64,000 nucleotides of DNA from Chrysomallon squamiferum (GCA_012295275.1 CM022670.1:14023373-14087372); one strand, 5' to 3'; counted from the first letter of the stretch, positions 38,434-51,988 are shown. Notes: generated by a model not told the origin, from the letters alone. Numbers and translations: made by a program.

Positions 38434-41126
38434 ATGACAATGAAACCACTGAACCAAATTCCCTATTTTCTTGGTCTCCTGGTTGCATTTCTGTCATTAG
38501 TTGGCAGTTTGGACAATGGACTGGTCAGGACTCCACCAATGGGGTGGATGGACTGGGAACGTTTCAGGTGTAATGTAGACTGTGATACTGATCCAGATAA
38601 CTGTATAGGGTATGTTTTTGTAGTAGTATTGTGTATAATGTGTACAAGCTTTGTTGGTAAAACATGGGTATCTGACACTGAGGACCTAGTTCAGATCCTC
38701 TTGGTGGAGAATGATTCAACTGTGCAATAAATTCATTTTCCCCTCCAGTGACTTTTTTTTTCAAATTTAAATCTAGAAGTCTCTAGTGAAGTCTCTCTGA
38801 AGACTTTTTTAAAAATAAACTATATTTTATAATGTTCTCCATTCAGAGAGAGACTTTTCATGAGAACAGCAGATCGCATGGTTAAAGATGGTTACAGAGA
38901 TGCAGGCTATGTGTACATTTCCATTGATGACTGCTGGATGTCTAAAGAACGAGATTCTCACTTAAAACTGCAGGCAGACCCAAAACGTTTTCCTCATGGC
39001 ATCAAATGGCTGGCAGATTATGTATGTCATAATCCCATCTATTCTTTCTTTTAAATATTTTACATCTTTTATATTTTTTTTAACATATTTATTTATAAGA
39101 TATTTACAGACAAATTCAGAAAATATTTTTATTTCACATAATATAGAGGCCTATTTGTATTGATGGATGGATGGATGGATGGATGGATGGATGGTTGAAT
39201 GTGTGTGTGTATACACACACACATACACATTATGCATATATACATAAACATAAAAACTAATATTTTCATGAACACACACACACACACACACATTGATATT
39301 TCACATTAATTTTCTTTACAATGATTTAATAATAGTATTCAAAAATGTCCTTTTCTTTATTATTATTTATCAATTAAATCAATTTGTAATTAGATGCATA
39401 AAAGAGGCCTGAAGCTTGGTATTTATGAAGACTTTGGTACAAAAACTTGTGGGAGTTATCCTGGCAGTGAGTTCTTTTTAATGACTGACGCCCAGACATT
39501 TGCACAGTGGGGTGTTGACATGCTCAAATTAGATGGGTGTAATTCTCATGTGGATCAAATGCCTCAAGGTTAGTTTAGATTTTTTATTTAAAAATGTAAG
39601 CTAAACACTTTTCATTGTTTGTTAAAGATAATTTTTCTTTTAAAATTATTTTATTTAATGTGAGATAAATGGATTTATTAAAAAGATTAGAAAGGAGAAA
39701 AGTATCTTTTATTTTAATTTAATTTTCCTTCATTTACTTCCATTTTATTTGTATGTTGTTAAAACTATTTCTGTTTGATTTCTGTATTTTATTACTATAT
39801 TAGTAAAATTTATTTCAGGTTACACAGCAATGGGAAAGTTTTTAAACAATACTGGTCGACCGATACTTTACTCTTGCAGTTGGCCTGCTTATTCAGGTTC
39901 TGGTAAAAAAGTGAGATATGTTGTTTTAAAAATTATTAATATATAAATAGACAAAATTATCTTTAAACAAATATTTGAGATGATAGTCAAGAAAAAATAG
40001 ATTGAAATATTTTAATATAAATATGTATGGCGATTTTGTTTTTCATAGATATTTGAAATATTTATAAAAACACAGAAAATTATAATAAAATTAAAATGTC
40101 ATGTAAGAAAATCAAAATATTCAAATTTAGAAAATTAAAGATTTTTGTTTTAAATATTTTTGACAAACATCATTTATTTTCTTTATGTATGAGCATAACT
40201 GAATATCCTCTAATTAATGACATTTTTGTTATCATAGCAATAATACTTCTAAAATAAAGAATAAAATAAATAAATAATGAATAAATAAACTGAATGTATC
40301 TCTAGATATTCAAAATAAGTTGTTTTAAAATTCAAGAATAATATGGGGTAAAATTTTAATGTAAGGTTTGTCAGTAAATGTTAAAGTATTCAGTTAATTA
40401 AAGCTACACTACCATCTAAAAAAATCTCCCCCCCAAAAAAAATAAGAATAATAAATTTAAAATAAAGCAGAAAAACAAATATTTCAACTCTGATACTTAA
40501 AATTAAATACAATGTTTATAGCTATGAGATTTAATTATTATTATCATCCACTTTTTGAAGTTGAATCTCACAAATTTAAATTTAAAATAGAGGGAAATGT
40601 AAATTGTGGTATCTTCCATGTTATTACCAATTACAGTGTGAACAAATTGCAGAAATATAATTAATTTTGTTCTGTTTAAGAAAATCAGTCTTGCTAATAA
40701 TAAAATATGAAAATATTTGAATCATTCAGACCTGTGCACATGGCAGAGATAACTCCAGTTGTGTAGTTGGTCTATGAAATGTGAATACTCTGGATTTACA
40801 ATTTCAGAATCTGAAAATATTAATTCTTCATATTCCAGGGCATACAGCTGGATGTTTGGACAAAGCCAATATTACCAAAAGGAAGTTTGGCTGTGGCTAT
40901 CATCAATGGCAATAACAAAGGCGTTCCACAGAAAGTGGTTGTTAGTTTGAAAGAACTTGGACTGACTGATCCAGCAGGGTACAATGTAACTGAATCATTT
41001 GATGGACTGTCCCTTGGAGTGGTGCAGCTTCATACTAACTTGCTACTTCATATCAATCCTACTGGTATTTTTATGTTTACAGCAGTGCCAGTAAACACTC
41101 GTGTGAAAGCTAGGCAGTATAATTAG
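38434..41126 (+). pseudogene. NAGA copy 2, lacking exons 5 and 6
   Basis: The retained exons are 38434-38609, 38847-39021, 39394-39568, 39819-39910 and 40839-41126, with splice sites as in copy 1. Intron 4 breaks off near 40330, where sequence matching copy 1 21211 joins sequence matching copy 1 at about 22044. About 830 bp, including both exons, is gone. Exons 4 and 7 meet in the same phase, so a 301-aa product lacking 121 residues is possible. It would lack the acid/base Asp224 and the WNDPD segment and should be inactive as a glycosidase. Residue 138 is Ser instead of Gly. The signal peptide, nucleophile Asp and SCSWPAY are intact. Its upstream region is a remnant fused to the OFD1 fragment. 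An assembly artefact is possible. Confidence 0.75.
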
Positions 41127-41757
41127 TTGATGATTTAATAGATGAGGTTAGAAACATATATAATAATCATATGTATGTTTGTTTGTGTGAGCTTGTATAA
41201 ATATATACTGATGTGTATGTACACACGTACACACACACACACATATATATAGATAGATTGATAGAAGATAGATAGATAGATAAATAGATAGATAGAGATG
41301 TAGATAGATACATATATAGATGTAGATAAAGTCTAATTGATAGATGGTTTTGAAAACAGCACGATAGAAAGAACAGGATTCAGTTAGCCACAAGTACAGT
41401 TCTGCTTTCTGCACTTCTAGTCAAAAATATAGTTTTTATTTTACACCAACACTTTGCAGACATTACTAAATCCTAAACAAAACATCATTTCATTCTTAAC
41501 TTTTGAGTTCTGTTAATGAGCAGCTTTAAGCTGTACACATATCAATTTTATTACATGTGGTGGTACTTAATATTTTATGGTATATAACCATTATCATTTG
41601 GTCAGAGATTTTTGTGATTTTAAGAGTAAAAATTATTGATGTTATCTATGTGAGTATTTAACTTTAACAGTTTTCCTAATACATCTCGAAATTTTCTTAT
41701 TTTTTATATTCTATTTTATTTGTATGTATACATTTCTGTGTGTGTGTGTGTGTGTGA

Positions 41758-41803
<46 letters not shown>

Positions 41804-42980
41804 GTATGTGTGTGTGTATGTATGTATGTATATATACATTTTGTTAATGTTTTATTTAAGCACTGCCAACGATCAAGTAGTTACAATTACAGAAACAGAT
41901 TGTAATGAAAATAACAAATATATGCAATATGTTTTTACATTCATTACATTGTCATGAAAGAGAATATTTTCATTCTCGAAATGGCTACCATGATATTCTT
42001 GTTCCTTTTGAACATCAGCTTGTAAAATTGCTACTTAATTATAAAATTGTTTAAAAATCATAATAATAATTCTCTTATTGTTTGTGTTTGCATTTCAATA
42101 ATAAGTGAGAAAAATAAAATGTTTTGAACTCATACACACCATGACTAGTTTTTGAAAGTTTTACATTAATATATAAGTGGATGTGTTTGTGTCTTTGATC
42201 TCAAACATCATGACTTACTTTTTATTAAATTATAATAAATCCTCCTTGAATTCCATGTACAATTATTTTATTTTTATTTTATTTTAGTAAATAACTTAAG
42301 AACTCTTGAATGTACACAATCACATGTTACTATTTACCTCATGCATTAAGTTTTAATAATAATGATCTACCACTAAAATTCAGTCTTGAATACAGTGATT
42401 TAATTGTTATTAAATTTTAATAAAGATCTGTTGAACTTGATTTGATTTTCACTACTTGTTAATATTTGTCTTTAAAATAATGTTTTGAAAATATTTGCCA
42501 TTTTCTCATTAACTTAAAATTTCACTCGTTTGTATTATTCTAATGCTACCATGTTCTATACTCTATCACAAATGATATTTTTTTATATACTAGTAATTTT
42601 ACAAAATGAGTTGATTTATTATTTTAACTATATATACTTTTTAATGATTTTTATATTTGTAAATTGTCTTTTTAATGATATGAGTAACCTTTTGCTCAAT
42701 AAAATATTTTGTAAAAGACTTAATCTGTTATTTAACAACATCTTTTATTGATGATCAGACCATACTGAAGAACTGGTTGTTCTTATTTATTTATTTATTT
42801 ATTTATTAATCTTGTCTACTAATCTTTGTTAATAATAAAGTATGACCTTAAAATATCTAAGTTCAAAAGAATGCATGGTATTTTTTTGCTACTTTTATTG
42901 TAATGGTATTTTGTTCACAATATATATATATATATGTAAAAATTTAACCATGTATGCAAATTTATTATTATTATTATCAG

Positions 42981-43040
<60 letters not shown>

Positions 43041-43800
43041 GCTTGAAAACACGGGTTGAACGAATGTAATAATTTACGTTGCTAATCAGATATTTTTGTT
43101 AGTGTAATTTCAAATTATCTGATTGTCATCATCAATTGTTGAATCAGTTACGGCAAGTACAGAACGGTTAATTTCCAAACATATTTTCATTGGGAGTATT
43201 AGAAACATTATTTTATAGAGGCTTAAAGAGAAATGAAAGGATTATGATATCCTGTGCGTCCAGTTAGTAGAAGACAGTATCGAGATTTAATAAGAAAAAT
43301 CTGTAATATTATATCTAAACAGGTGCTTAATCACTCATCAGCAAAGGTTGAAGTTTAGGTGAAGCTCTGAGTAAAATGAACTGTTAGTGTGTCGTCTTGA
43401 ATTGTCTTGACATGTTGCATGAAATCTTTGATTCTTGATTTCTGCCCATAACCATCTCATTTCTTTTTACTTTTTTTTTTTTTTTTTTAAATTCTCTGAC
43501 AGAAATATTCGCTGAAATATAATATCACAGACTAGATATTATGATTTATTATTCACAGATATAAATTTAAAAAGAAATAATAATATTTTATAAAAGCACA
43601 ACACAAAGCAAACAGTTCATCTGGTTTCATACGCATACAACCGTTTGCTTACTTATGTTAGATAAATGGTATAAAAATGAAAGTGTCAAATATTGATTTA
43701 ACTAATTAATGTCTGCTAAAAATATCACATCATGCTTGGAAAATATCCTATAAATAATTTTTAAAATATAAGTTATTGTTAAAATCACTATCTTTCAAAT
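41127..43800. other. Intergenic: NAGA copy 2 3' flank up to the gap, no gene seen
   Basis: Homologous to 22840-25560 and 46048-48900. It holds TG/CA (41738-41800), GATA (41250-41330), AAAT-type (42786-42808) and ATT (42962-43038) microsatellites. It is closer to copy 1 near the exon but to copy 3 near its right end (for example CCATAACCATCTC and AAATTCTCTGACA), so it is a mosaic. Confidence 0.55.
42962..43038. repeat. (ATT)n microsatellite
   Basis: ATT repeats with a short ATC/AGT interruption. Equivalents at 24760-24802 and 48053-48128 differ in length. Confidence 0.9.
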
Positions 43801-44000
43801 NNNNNNNNNNNNNNNNNNNNNNNNNNNNNNNNNNNNNNNNNNNNNNNNNNNNNNNNNNNNNNNNNNNNNNNNNNNNNNNNNNNNNNNNNNNNNNNNNNNN
43901 NNNNNNNNNNNNNNNNNNNNNNNNNNNNNNNNNNNNNNNNNNNNNNNNNNNNNNNNNNNNNNNNNNNNNNNNNNNNNNNNNNNNNNNNNNNNNNNNNNNN
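43801..44000. other. Assembly gap, 200 N
   Basis: Exactly 200 N, so probably a placeholder length. The left flank is NAGA downstream sequence (equivalent to about 25560 of unit I), and the right flank starts at the last three bases of NAGA exon 4. Exons 1-4 of copy 3, if real, must lie in the gap. Confidence 0.98.
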
Positions 44001-46047
44001 AAAGTGAGATATGTTGTTTTAAAAATTATTAATATATAAATAGACAAAATTATCTTTAAACAAATATTTGAGATGATAGTCAAGAAAAAATAGATTGAAA
44101 TATTTTAATATAAATATATATGGCCATTTTGTTTTTCATAGATATTTGAAATATTAATATAAACACACAAAATTATAATAAAATTAAAATGTCATGTAAG
44201 AAAATCAAAATATTCAAATTTAGAAAATTAAAGATTTTTGTTTTAAATATTTTTGACAAACATCATTTATTTTCTTTATGTATGAGCATAACTGAATATC
44301 CTCTAATTAATGACATTTTTGTTATCATAGAAATAATACTTCTAAAATAAAGAATAAAATAAATAAATAATGAATAAATAAACTGAATGTATCTCTAGAT
44401 ATTCAAAATAAGTTGTTTTAATACTGATCATAAATATTTTCAGTCCTGTCTAACAATTTTATATATTTATATTTACAATTTTGTAGACTGATTATCAACT
44501 GATTGCTAAGACGTGTAATATGTGGAGGAACTATAAGGATGTTGAGGATGCCTGGGACTCAGTCTATGGAATTATTCAGTTCTATGCACAGGACAGAGAT
44601 AACTTCAGTTCTGTAGCTGGTCCAGGAAATTGGAATGACCCAGATCAGGTATTAAAGGAACCAGAAATTTACATATTTTTAAAGTTATATTTTTTTAATG
44701 ATTCATTTGTTAATACTTGTTTCAAACATTGTTTGTTTCTGTGCACAAGAGATAATTTTAATATAACCACTGGAAAATTTAAGTGATATTAATTTTTTAT
44801 GTTTTAATTTGGATACTTATTACTCTTTCAGTAGAATTATATTTATTGTACATAAATAAATAATAAAAAAATAAATATCTAAATAAACCCAGTTTACCTC
44901 TATTTCATAACAATGTGAGGTTTTATAACAATATTTTCATTATTACATTTTTAAAACATTTTTGTTTCAGTTAATAATTGGAGATTTTGGTTTGAGTTGG
45001 GATCAGCAGAAAGTGCAGATGGGGATGTGGGCAATCATGGCTTCCCCACTTTTCATGTCTGTGGATCTGGACCGCATTAGTCCTCAGTCTCGAAAGCTTC
45101 TGCTTAACCAAAGAATTCTGGCAATCAACCAAGACAAACTTGGAGTTCAGGGGACAAGATTAATGAGCAAGGTTTGCAGGTTTTTCTCAATAATCCCTAC
45201 TCTAGAACAAAAACCAGTGACAGAATCATTAGAAAAATCTTTATTCTTAAAATACAAGAATAATATGGGGTAAAATTTTAATGCAAGGTTTGTCAGTAAA
45301 TGTTAAAGTATTCAGTTAATTAAAGCTACACTACCATCTAAAAAAATCTTCCCCCAAAAAAATAATAAAAACAAATTTAAAATAAAGCAGAAAAAAAAAC
45401 ATTTCAACTCTGATACTTAAAATTAAATACAATGTTTATAGCTATGAGATTTAATTATTATTATCATCCACTTTTTGAAGTTGAATCTCACAAATTTAAA
45501 TTTAAAATAGAGGGAAATGTAAATTGTGGTATCTTCCATGTTACTATCAATTACAGTGTGAACAAATTGCAGAAATATAATTTATTTTGTTCTTTTAAAG
45601 AAAATCAACCTTTGCTAATAATAAAATATGAAAATATTTGAATCATTCAGACCTGTGCACGTGACAGAGATAACTCCAGTTGTGGAGCTGGTCTATGAAA
45701 TGTGAATACTCTGGATTTACAATTTCAGAATCTGAAAATATTAATTCTTCATTTTCCAGGGCATACAGCTGGATATTTGGACAAAGCCAATATTACCAAA
45801 AGGAAGTTTGGCTGTGGCTATCATCAATGGCAATAACAAAGGCGTTCCACAGAAAGTGGTTGTTAGTTTGAAAGAACTTGGACTGACTGATTCAGCAGGG
45901 TACAATGGAACTGAATCATTTGATGGACTGTCCCTTGGAGTGGTGCAGCTTCATACTAACTTGCTACTTCATATCAATCCTACTGGTATTTTTATGTTTA
46001 CAGCAGTGCCAGTAAACACTCGTGTGAAAGCTAGGCAGTATAATTAG
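44001..46047 (+). CDS. NAGA copy 3, 3' part (exons 5-7), 5' part in gap
   Basis: The last three bases of exon 4 (44001-44003) are followed by intron 4 and exons 44487-44648, 44971-45171 and 45760-46047, all with intact GT-AG sites and open frame. The acid/base Asp in WRNYKD and the WNDPD motif are present. Differences from copy 1 include Arg to Gln in LLNQRIL, Ser-Val to Ala-Ile before NQDKLG, and two changes in exon 7 (Pro to Ser before AGYN, Val to Gly after it). Intron 4 is nearly identical to that of copy 2, so copies 2 and 3 could be two halves of one gene split by misassembly. Confidence 0.85.
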
Positions 46048-46139
46048 TTGATGATTTAATAGATGAGGTTAGAAACATATATAATAATCGTATTTATGTG
46101 TGTTTGTGTGAGCTTGTATAAATATATATGGTTGTGTGT

Positions 46140-46187
46140 ACACACACACACACACACACACAAACATATATATATATATAGATAGAC

Positions 46188-46219
<32 letters not shown>

Positions 46220-46325
46220 TAATAGAAGATAGATAGATAAATAGATAGATAGAGATAGGTAAGGTAAGATAAGATAAGATTAGATAAGATAGATAGATAG
46301 ATAGATAGACATATAGATAGATACG
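46140..46325. repeat. (CA)n / (TA)n / (GATA)n compound microsatellite
   Basis: Third copy of the tract that follows the NAGA stop codon. This one has the longest GATA run. Confidence 0.9.
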
Positions 46326-46780
46326 TACATAGATGTAGATAAAGTCTAATTGATAGATGATTTTGAAAACAGCACGACAGAAAGAACATGATTCAGTTAG
46401 CCACAAGTACAGCTCTGCTTTCTGCACTTCTAGTAAAAAATATAGTTTTTATTTTACACCAACACTTTGCAGATATTAGTAAATCCTAAACAAAACATCA
46501 TTTCATTCTTAACTTTTAAGTTCTGTTAATGAGCAGCTTTAAGCTGTACACATATCAATTTTATTACATGTGGTGGTGCTTAATATTTTATGGCATATAA
46601 CCATTATCATTTGGTCAGAGATTTTTGTGATTTTAAGAGTAAAAATTATTGATGTTATCTATGTGAGTATTTAACTTTAACAGTTTTCCTAATACATCTC
46701 GAATTTTTCTTATTTTTTATATTCTATTTTATTTGTATGTATACATTTCTGTGTGTGTGTGTGTGTGTGTGTGTGAGTGA

Positions 46781-46840
<60 letters not shown>

Positions 46841-48072
46841 ATGTATGTATGTATATATACATTTTGTTAATGTTTTATTTAAGCACTGCCAACGATCAAG
46901 TAGTTACAATTACAGAAACAGATTTTAATGAAAATAACAAATATATGCAATACGTTTTTACATTCATTACATAGTCATGAAAGAGAATATTTTCATTCTG
47001 GAAATGGCTACCATGATATTCCTGTTCCTTTTGAACATCAGCTTGTAAAATTGCTACTTAATTATAAAATTGTTCAAAAATCATAATAATAATTCTCTTA
47101 TTGTTTGTGTTTGCATTTCAATAATAAGTGAGAAAAAAAAATCTTTTGAACTCATACACACCATGACTAGTTTTTGAAAGTTTTACATTAATATATAAGT
47201 GGATGTGTTTGTGTCTTTGATCTCAAACATCATGACTTATTTTTTATTAAATTATAATAAATCTTCCTTGAATTCCATGTACAATTATTTTATTTTTATT
47301 TTATTTTAGTAAATAACTTAAGAACTCTTGAATGTACACAATCACATGTTACTGAATATTTTACCTCTTGAACTAAGTTTTAATAAGAATGATCTACCAC
47401 TAAAATTCAGTCTTGAACACAGTGATCTAATTGTTATGAAATTTTAATAAAGATCTGTTGAACTTGATTAGATTTTCATTACTTTTTAATATTTGTCTTT
47501 AAAATATTATTTTGAAAATATTTGCCTGTTTCTCATTAACCTAAAATTTCACTCGTTTGTATTATTCTAATGCTACCATGTTCTTTACTCTATTACAAAT
47601 GATATATTTTTATATACTAGTAATTTTACAAAATGAGTTGATTTAGATATAAAAATTAAATTTTATTTATTTCTTATTTTAAATATATATACTTTTTAAT
47701 GATTTTTATATTGTAAAATGAGTCAACTGATATTTGAAATGAAATATTTTTGTATATTGTCTTTTTAATGACATAAGTAACCTTTTGTTCAATAAAATTT
47801 TTTGTAAAAGACTTAATCTGTTATTTAACGAACATCTTTCATTGATGATCAAACCATACTGAAGAACTGGTTGTTCTTTTTTATTTATTTATTATTCTTA
47901 TCTACTAATCTTTGTTAATAATAAAGTATGACCTTAAAATATCTAAGTTCAAAAGAATGCATGGTATTTTTTTGCTATTTTTATTGTAATGGTATTTTGT
48001 TCACAAAATATATATATATATATGTATGTAAAAATTTAACAATGTATGCAAATTTATTATTATTATTATCAG

Positions 48073-48130
<58 letters not shown>

Positions 48131-48558
48131 CTTGAAAACACGGGTTGACTGAATGTAATAATTTACGTTGCTAATCAGGTATTTTAGTTAGTGTAATTTC
48201 AAATTATCTGATTGTCATCATCAGTTGTTGAATCAGTTACGCCAAGTACAGAACGGTTAATTTCAAACATATTTTCATTGGGAGTATTAGAAACATTATT
48301 TTATAGAGGGTTAAAGAGAAGTGAAAGGATTATGATATCCTGTGTGTCCAGTTAGTACAAGACAGTATCGAGATTTTAAAAGAAAAGTCTGTAATATTAT
48401 ATCTAAACAGGTGCTTTAATCACTCATCAGCAAAGGTTGAAGTTTAGGTGAAGCTGTGAGTAAAATGAACTGTTAGTGTGTCGTCTTGAATTGTCTTGAC
48501 ATGTTGCATGAAATCTTTGACTCTTGATTTCTGCCCATAACCATCTCATTTCTTTTTC

Positions 48559-48590
<32 letters not shown>

Positions 48591-48989
48591 CTCTGACATA
48601 AATATTCACTGAAATATAATATCACAGACTAGATATTATGATTTATTATTCACAGATATAAATTTAAAAAGAAATAATAATATTTTATAAAAGCACAACA
48701 CAAAGCAAACAGTTCATCTGGTTTCATATGCATACAACCGTTTGCTTACTTATTTTAGATAAATGGTATAAAAATGAAAGGATCAAATATTGATTTAACT
48801 AATTAATGTCTGCTAAAAATATCACATCATGCTTGGAAAATATCCTATAAATAATTTTTAAAATATAAGTTATTGTTAAAATCACTATCTTTCAAATTCT
48901 TACATCAGAAACAAACAGTTAAATGTTTATAAAAATAACAGTTATTTTTAGCTGCTAATATGCTTCCCTGACTCGCTCCGAAAGCGCGG

Positions 48990-49135
48990 GCACACACACA
49001 CACACACACTCAGACACACACGATGGCACACACCACACACACACACATGGCACACACACACACACACACACACACATGGCACACACACACACGATGGCAC
49101 ACACAGACACACACACACACACGATTCCACACACA
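48990..49135. repeat. Interrupted (CA)n tract next to X2
   Basis: CA repeats broken by GATGG, ATGG and similar interruptions, ending a few bases from the X2 stop. Unit I has a single pure run at this place. Confidence 0.9.
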
Positions 49136-49143
49136 AGATACTA

Positions 49144-50693
49144 TTAGTTAACACCAAATCCAAAGTAGTTTCCATAGTTCCTGACTGGTCTATCATCGTC
49201 ATCATCACTGTCAACAGTGAAAATAGTGTGAATATTTTTGTGTTCTCCACTTGGTTTCTTTTTATCTTTTCTTCGCTTGGGCAAGTCATCAGATTCACCG
49301 GATTCCAAACCCCCAAAACCACCAGTAAAACCATCACGCGAATTAGACTCCCCAGAACTTTTCTTGCTGGCATTCTTTGGCATATACGCACACAATAATT
49401 CTTTTTTCAGTCTATTTCTGTCGTAGTCTTTAGGGATTGGCTTCCCTTTTCCAGCTGGAACATCGGGATGTACAGCAGCAACAACTTTGCGACGTAGTAA
49501 CTCGTTATAATTAGCTGTTTTGGGTCTCGTTATTCCGTTGGTTTCAGCTATTGGTGGAAGGTGCTGTTGTCCTGAACTCTTTTGTTTTGATGACGGTTTT
49601 CTGGTATTTATTACATTTGTCCGCAAAATATTGTCCCCTTCCAGTGAGAGTCTTGGTATGGCTGTAGTTTCATCCTCTAAGCAACGTCTTTGATATTTTC
49701 CATTGACCTCTGTAGGTGAAACCCATGATCCAGAGTTATTCGTGTTTCCTCTAGTTTTATTAACTCTACTTCTCTTCGAGCGATCCTCTACATCAGGAAA
49801 AGATAGACCGCTGTTAGAAATTCTGGTTCGATGGGGTAGTAAAGGTATGTTTTTCTCGATCTGCCATATGACAGTGGCTTAATAAGAGGATCTTTTCTTG
49901 GTGTAATTAGCGGTTTTCGAAAGCTTTCTTTCTCAGTAAATTCTTTTTCCCAAAAACAATTGTTATCTGTTCCAACTTTGGATAATTTTCTTATTTTCTT
50001 TTTCTTATCATTCCCAAACCCGTCCTCATAGTCGTAAACAAATTCATTATTCCTGTCATTGTCTTGATTACCATAATTAGAAATATGTTTCTGATAGTCT
50101 TCTTGAATATCTTCCGAATAACGTTCAGACACATTTCCCTCCATCCCTTTCCCAGCATGTCCTCCTCTTTCGCATCCTCTTCTCTTTTGGTCCCGAAATC
50201 CTTCTGTTTCACTTCCTCCTGTCTTTTTGTTCCGAAATCCTCCTGTCTTTTTGTCCCGAAATCCTTCTGTTTCACATCTTCCTTTCTCATTTCCTCCTGC
50301 TCCTGATAGTCCATACGACCCGCCATTAAAAAAGGAAGTTCCTAAGTCGGATGCGAGATCCAGATTCGAAGACGGCAGATCAGTCGTATCATCTGAATTA
50401 CCAGTCCGTGGTTGTGTGGAAAATATGGCTGTTTCAGTATTATCACATTTCATTTTCGATTTTTCGCATGTCTGGTCTGGTTTCCATGTCAATGGTCCTT
50501 GAGGAAAAGCACTAGCTAAAACATTAATAATTCGAAAATTTGGATAGTCTTTTTCTATCTCTTCTGTTTCTTGCTTTATTATGTTGATAACCTCATCGGC
50601 ATCGCTTTCAACTTTGGCTTTGCGAGCTTCTCGGTCATAAAAGATTTCGCCTTGTTTTATAAATTTGTATTTTTTGCCACCTTTCGTATCCAT
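49144..50693 (-). CDS. X2: unrecognised intronless gene with one frameshift
   Basis: The start at 50693 (MDTKGGKKYKF) is supported by conservation in X1 and by matching the start of R2. Residues 9-68 form a likely domain shared with R2 (GE, A-R-K-A-K-V-E, I-I-N-x4-A-F-x2-G-x-L). A polar middle follows with short KKTGGFR / ETEGFRD repeats and a charged YEDGFGNDKKKK stretch. Near 49851-49856 a T run is two bases longer than in X1, shifting the frame after SYGRSRK. In the other frame the protein continues to 49144 with basic PKRRKDKKK, KNIHTIFT, an Asp run and the end FGFGVN. Total about 500 residues if the frame were continuous. No signal peptide or membrane helix is seen, so a cytosolic or nuclear protein is likely. 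A sequencing error in the T run is possible. Function unknown. Confidence 0.65.
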
Positions 50694-51819
50694 TATTTAT
50701 ACTGTAAAGTTAAAGTAATGAAAGGGACGAATCTGAAAAAGAAAGGAATTTAATTATTCTTGATTAAATAATACGATTATCATGTAATTATTTATGAATA
50801 TATAATATAATAATACAGGTTATCCGAAAAGCTTGGATCCATTAAGGTTTTGGATTTCTAAATTTTTCGAAATCTGAAATACAAGGAGATAAACTGAAAG
50901 GAAGACAGAATTTTAAACATGAAATTTGTTTCATTTATGCACACAGCTTTCGGCTAGTTTTAAATATTGTTTCATACTTAATGATGTTGTGCATGATAAA
51001 ATGTTTGTTAGACCCAAACTGTAATAAACTATAAGCTATCTCAGTTTTGGGTTTCGCTGTTGAACTTATAACGTAAATACTTATGATTATCTCGTAAATA
51101 TTTCCAATTGCAATTGTTATATTAGTATTATTATGTTAATGTCAATTAGTATAATAAAAAAATAATAATAAAAATAAATAAATAACTGATCCTAAAACGT
51201 TGGTGCTATTCGTGATGTTTGATGAGGGAATATCTCCAGTAGTGATTTAGATAAAGTATTTTCAGAAAAGGGGCTTTATGATTAAGGTGGCATTTATATA
51301 ACTCATAAAGAACAGAGATGAAAGAAGATGGATCACGTTACGATAGCCTCCTTCCATCCGGATGCACGACTGTTCTGCGAGACTGACTTTTGAGGCTAAA
51401 ACGTTTTGTCACGACGGAATTTGTTGTACAAAGTACAAGAGACACAACCTGTGTTCCATTAGTGCTCATCTGGATTCCAGCAAAGTTCATCTGAATTCTA
51501 ATAGTTCTCATCATGACAATGAATAGCAATCATCAACCGATCAAGTCACCAAGAAGACATAAATTATATTTTAAAAATCCCTGGCGGTAATTGTGTTTGC
51601 TCTATCCGAATACGAAGGCTTAATTAGATGTTCCCGAAATTGCATTGTGACTCATACAGCGTATCCAAACAAACACATAAAAGAAAAAAATCGGATGGGT
51701 CATATAATCTATAGTGTATATCGTTGTGTATAATTCGTTGAACAATATGATTAAGTAAACTGAAACGGTAAGACAGGCAATCAAGCACACCTTTTATATT
51801 TCATGCGAGAAAAAACCGA

Positions 51820-51865
<46 letters not shown>

Positions 51866-51878
51866 GCACAGACATGCA

Positions 51879-51911
<33 letters not shown>

Positions 51912-51921
51912 CATACATACA

Positions 51922-51988
<67 letters not shown>
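51820..51988. repeat. (CA)n, (CATA)n and (TA)n microsatellites
   Basis: Three successive simple tracts (51822-51861, 51883-51949, 51950-51988), inside the segment present only in unit II. Confidence 0.9.

Larger units (their letters stand above)
46048..49143. other. Intergenic between NAGA copy 3 and X2, no gene seen
   Basis: Homologous to 22840-25743. Microsatellites: CA/TA/GATA (46140-46325), TG/TA (46751-46850), ATT (48053-48128), a T run (48558-48585) and interrupted CA (48990-49135). Confidence 0.55.
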
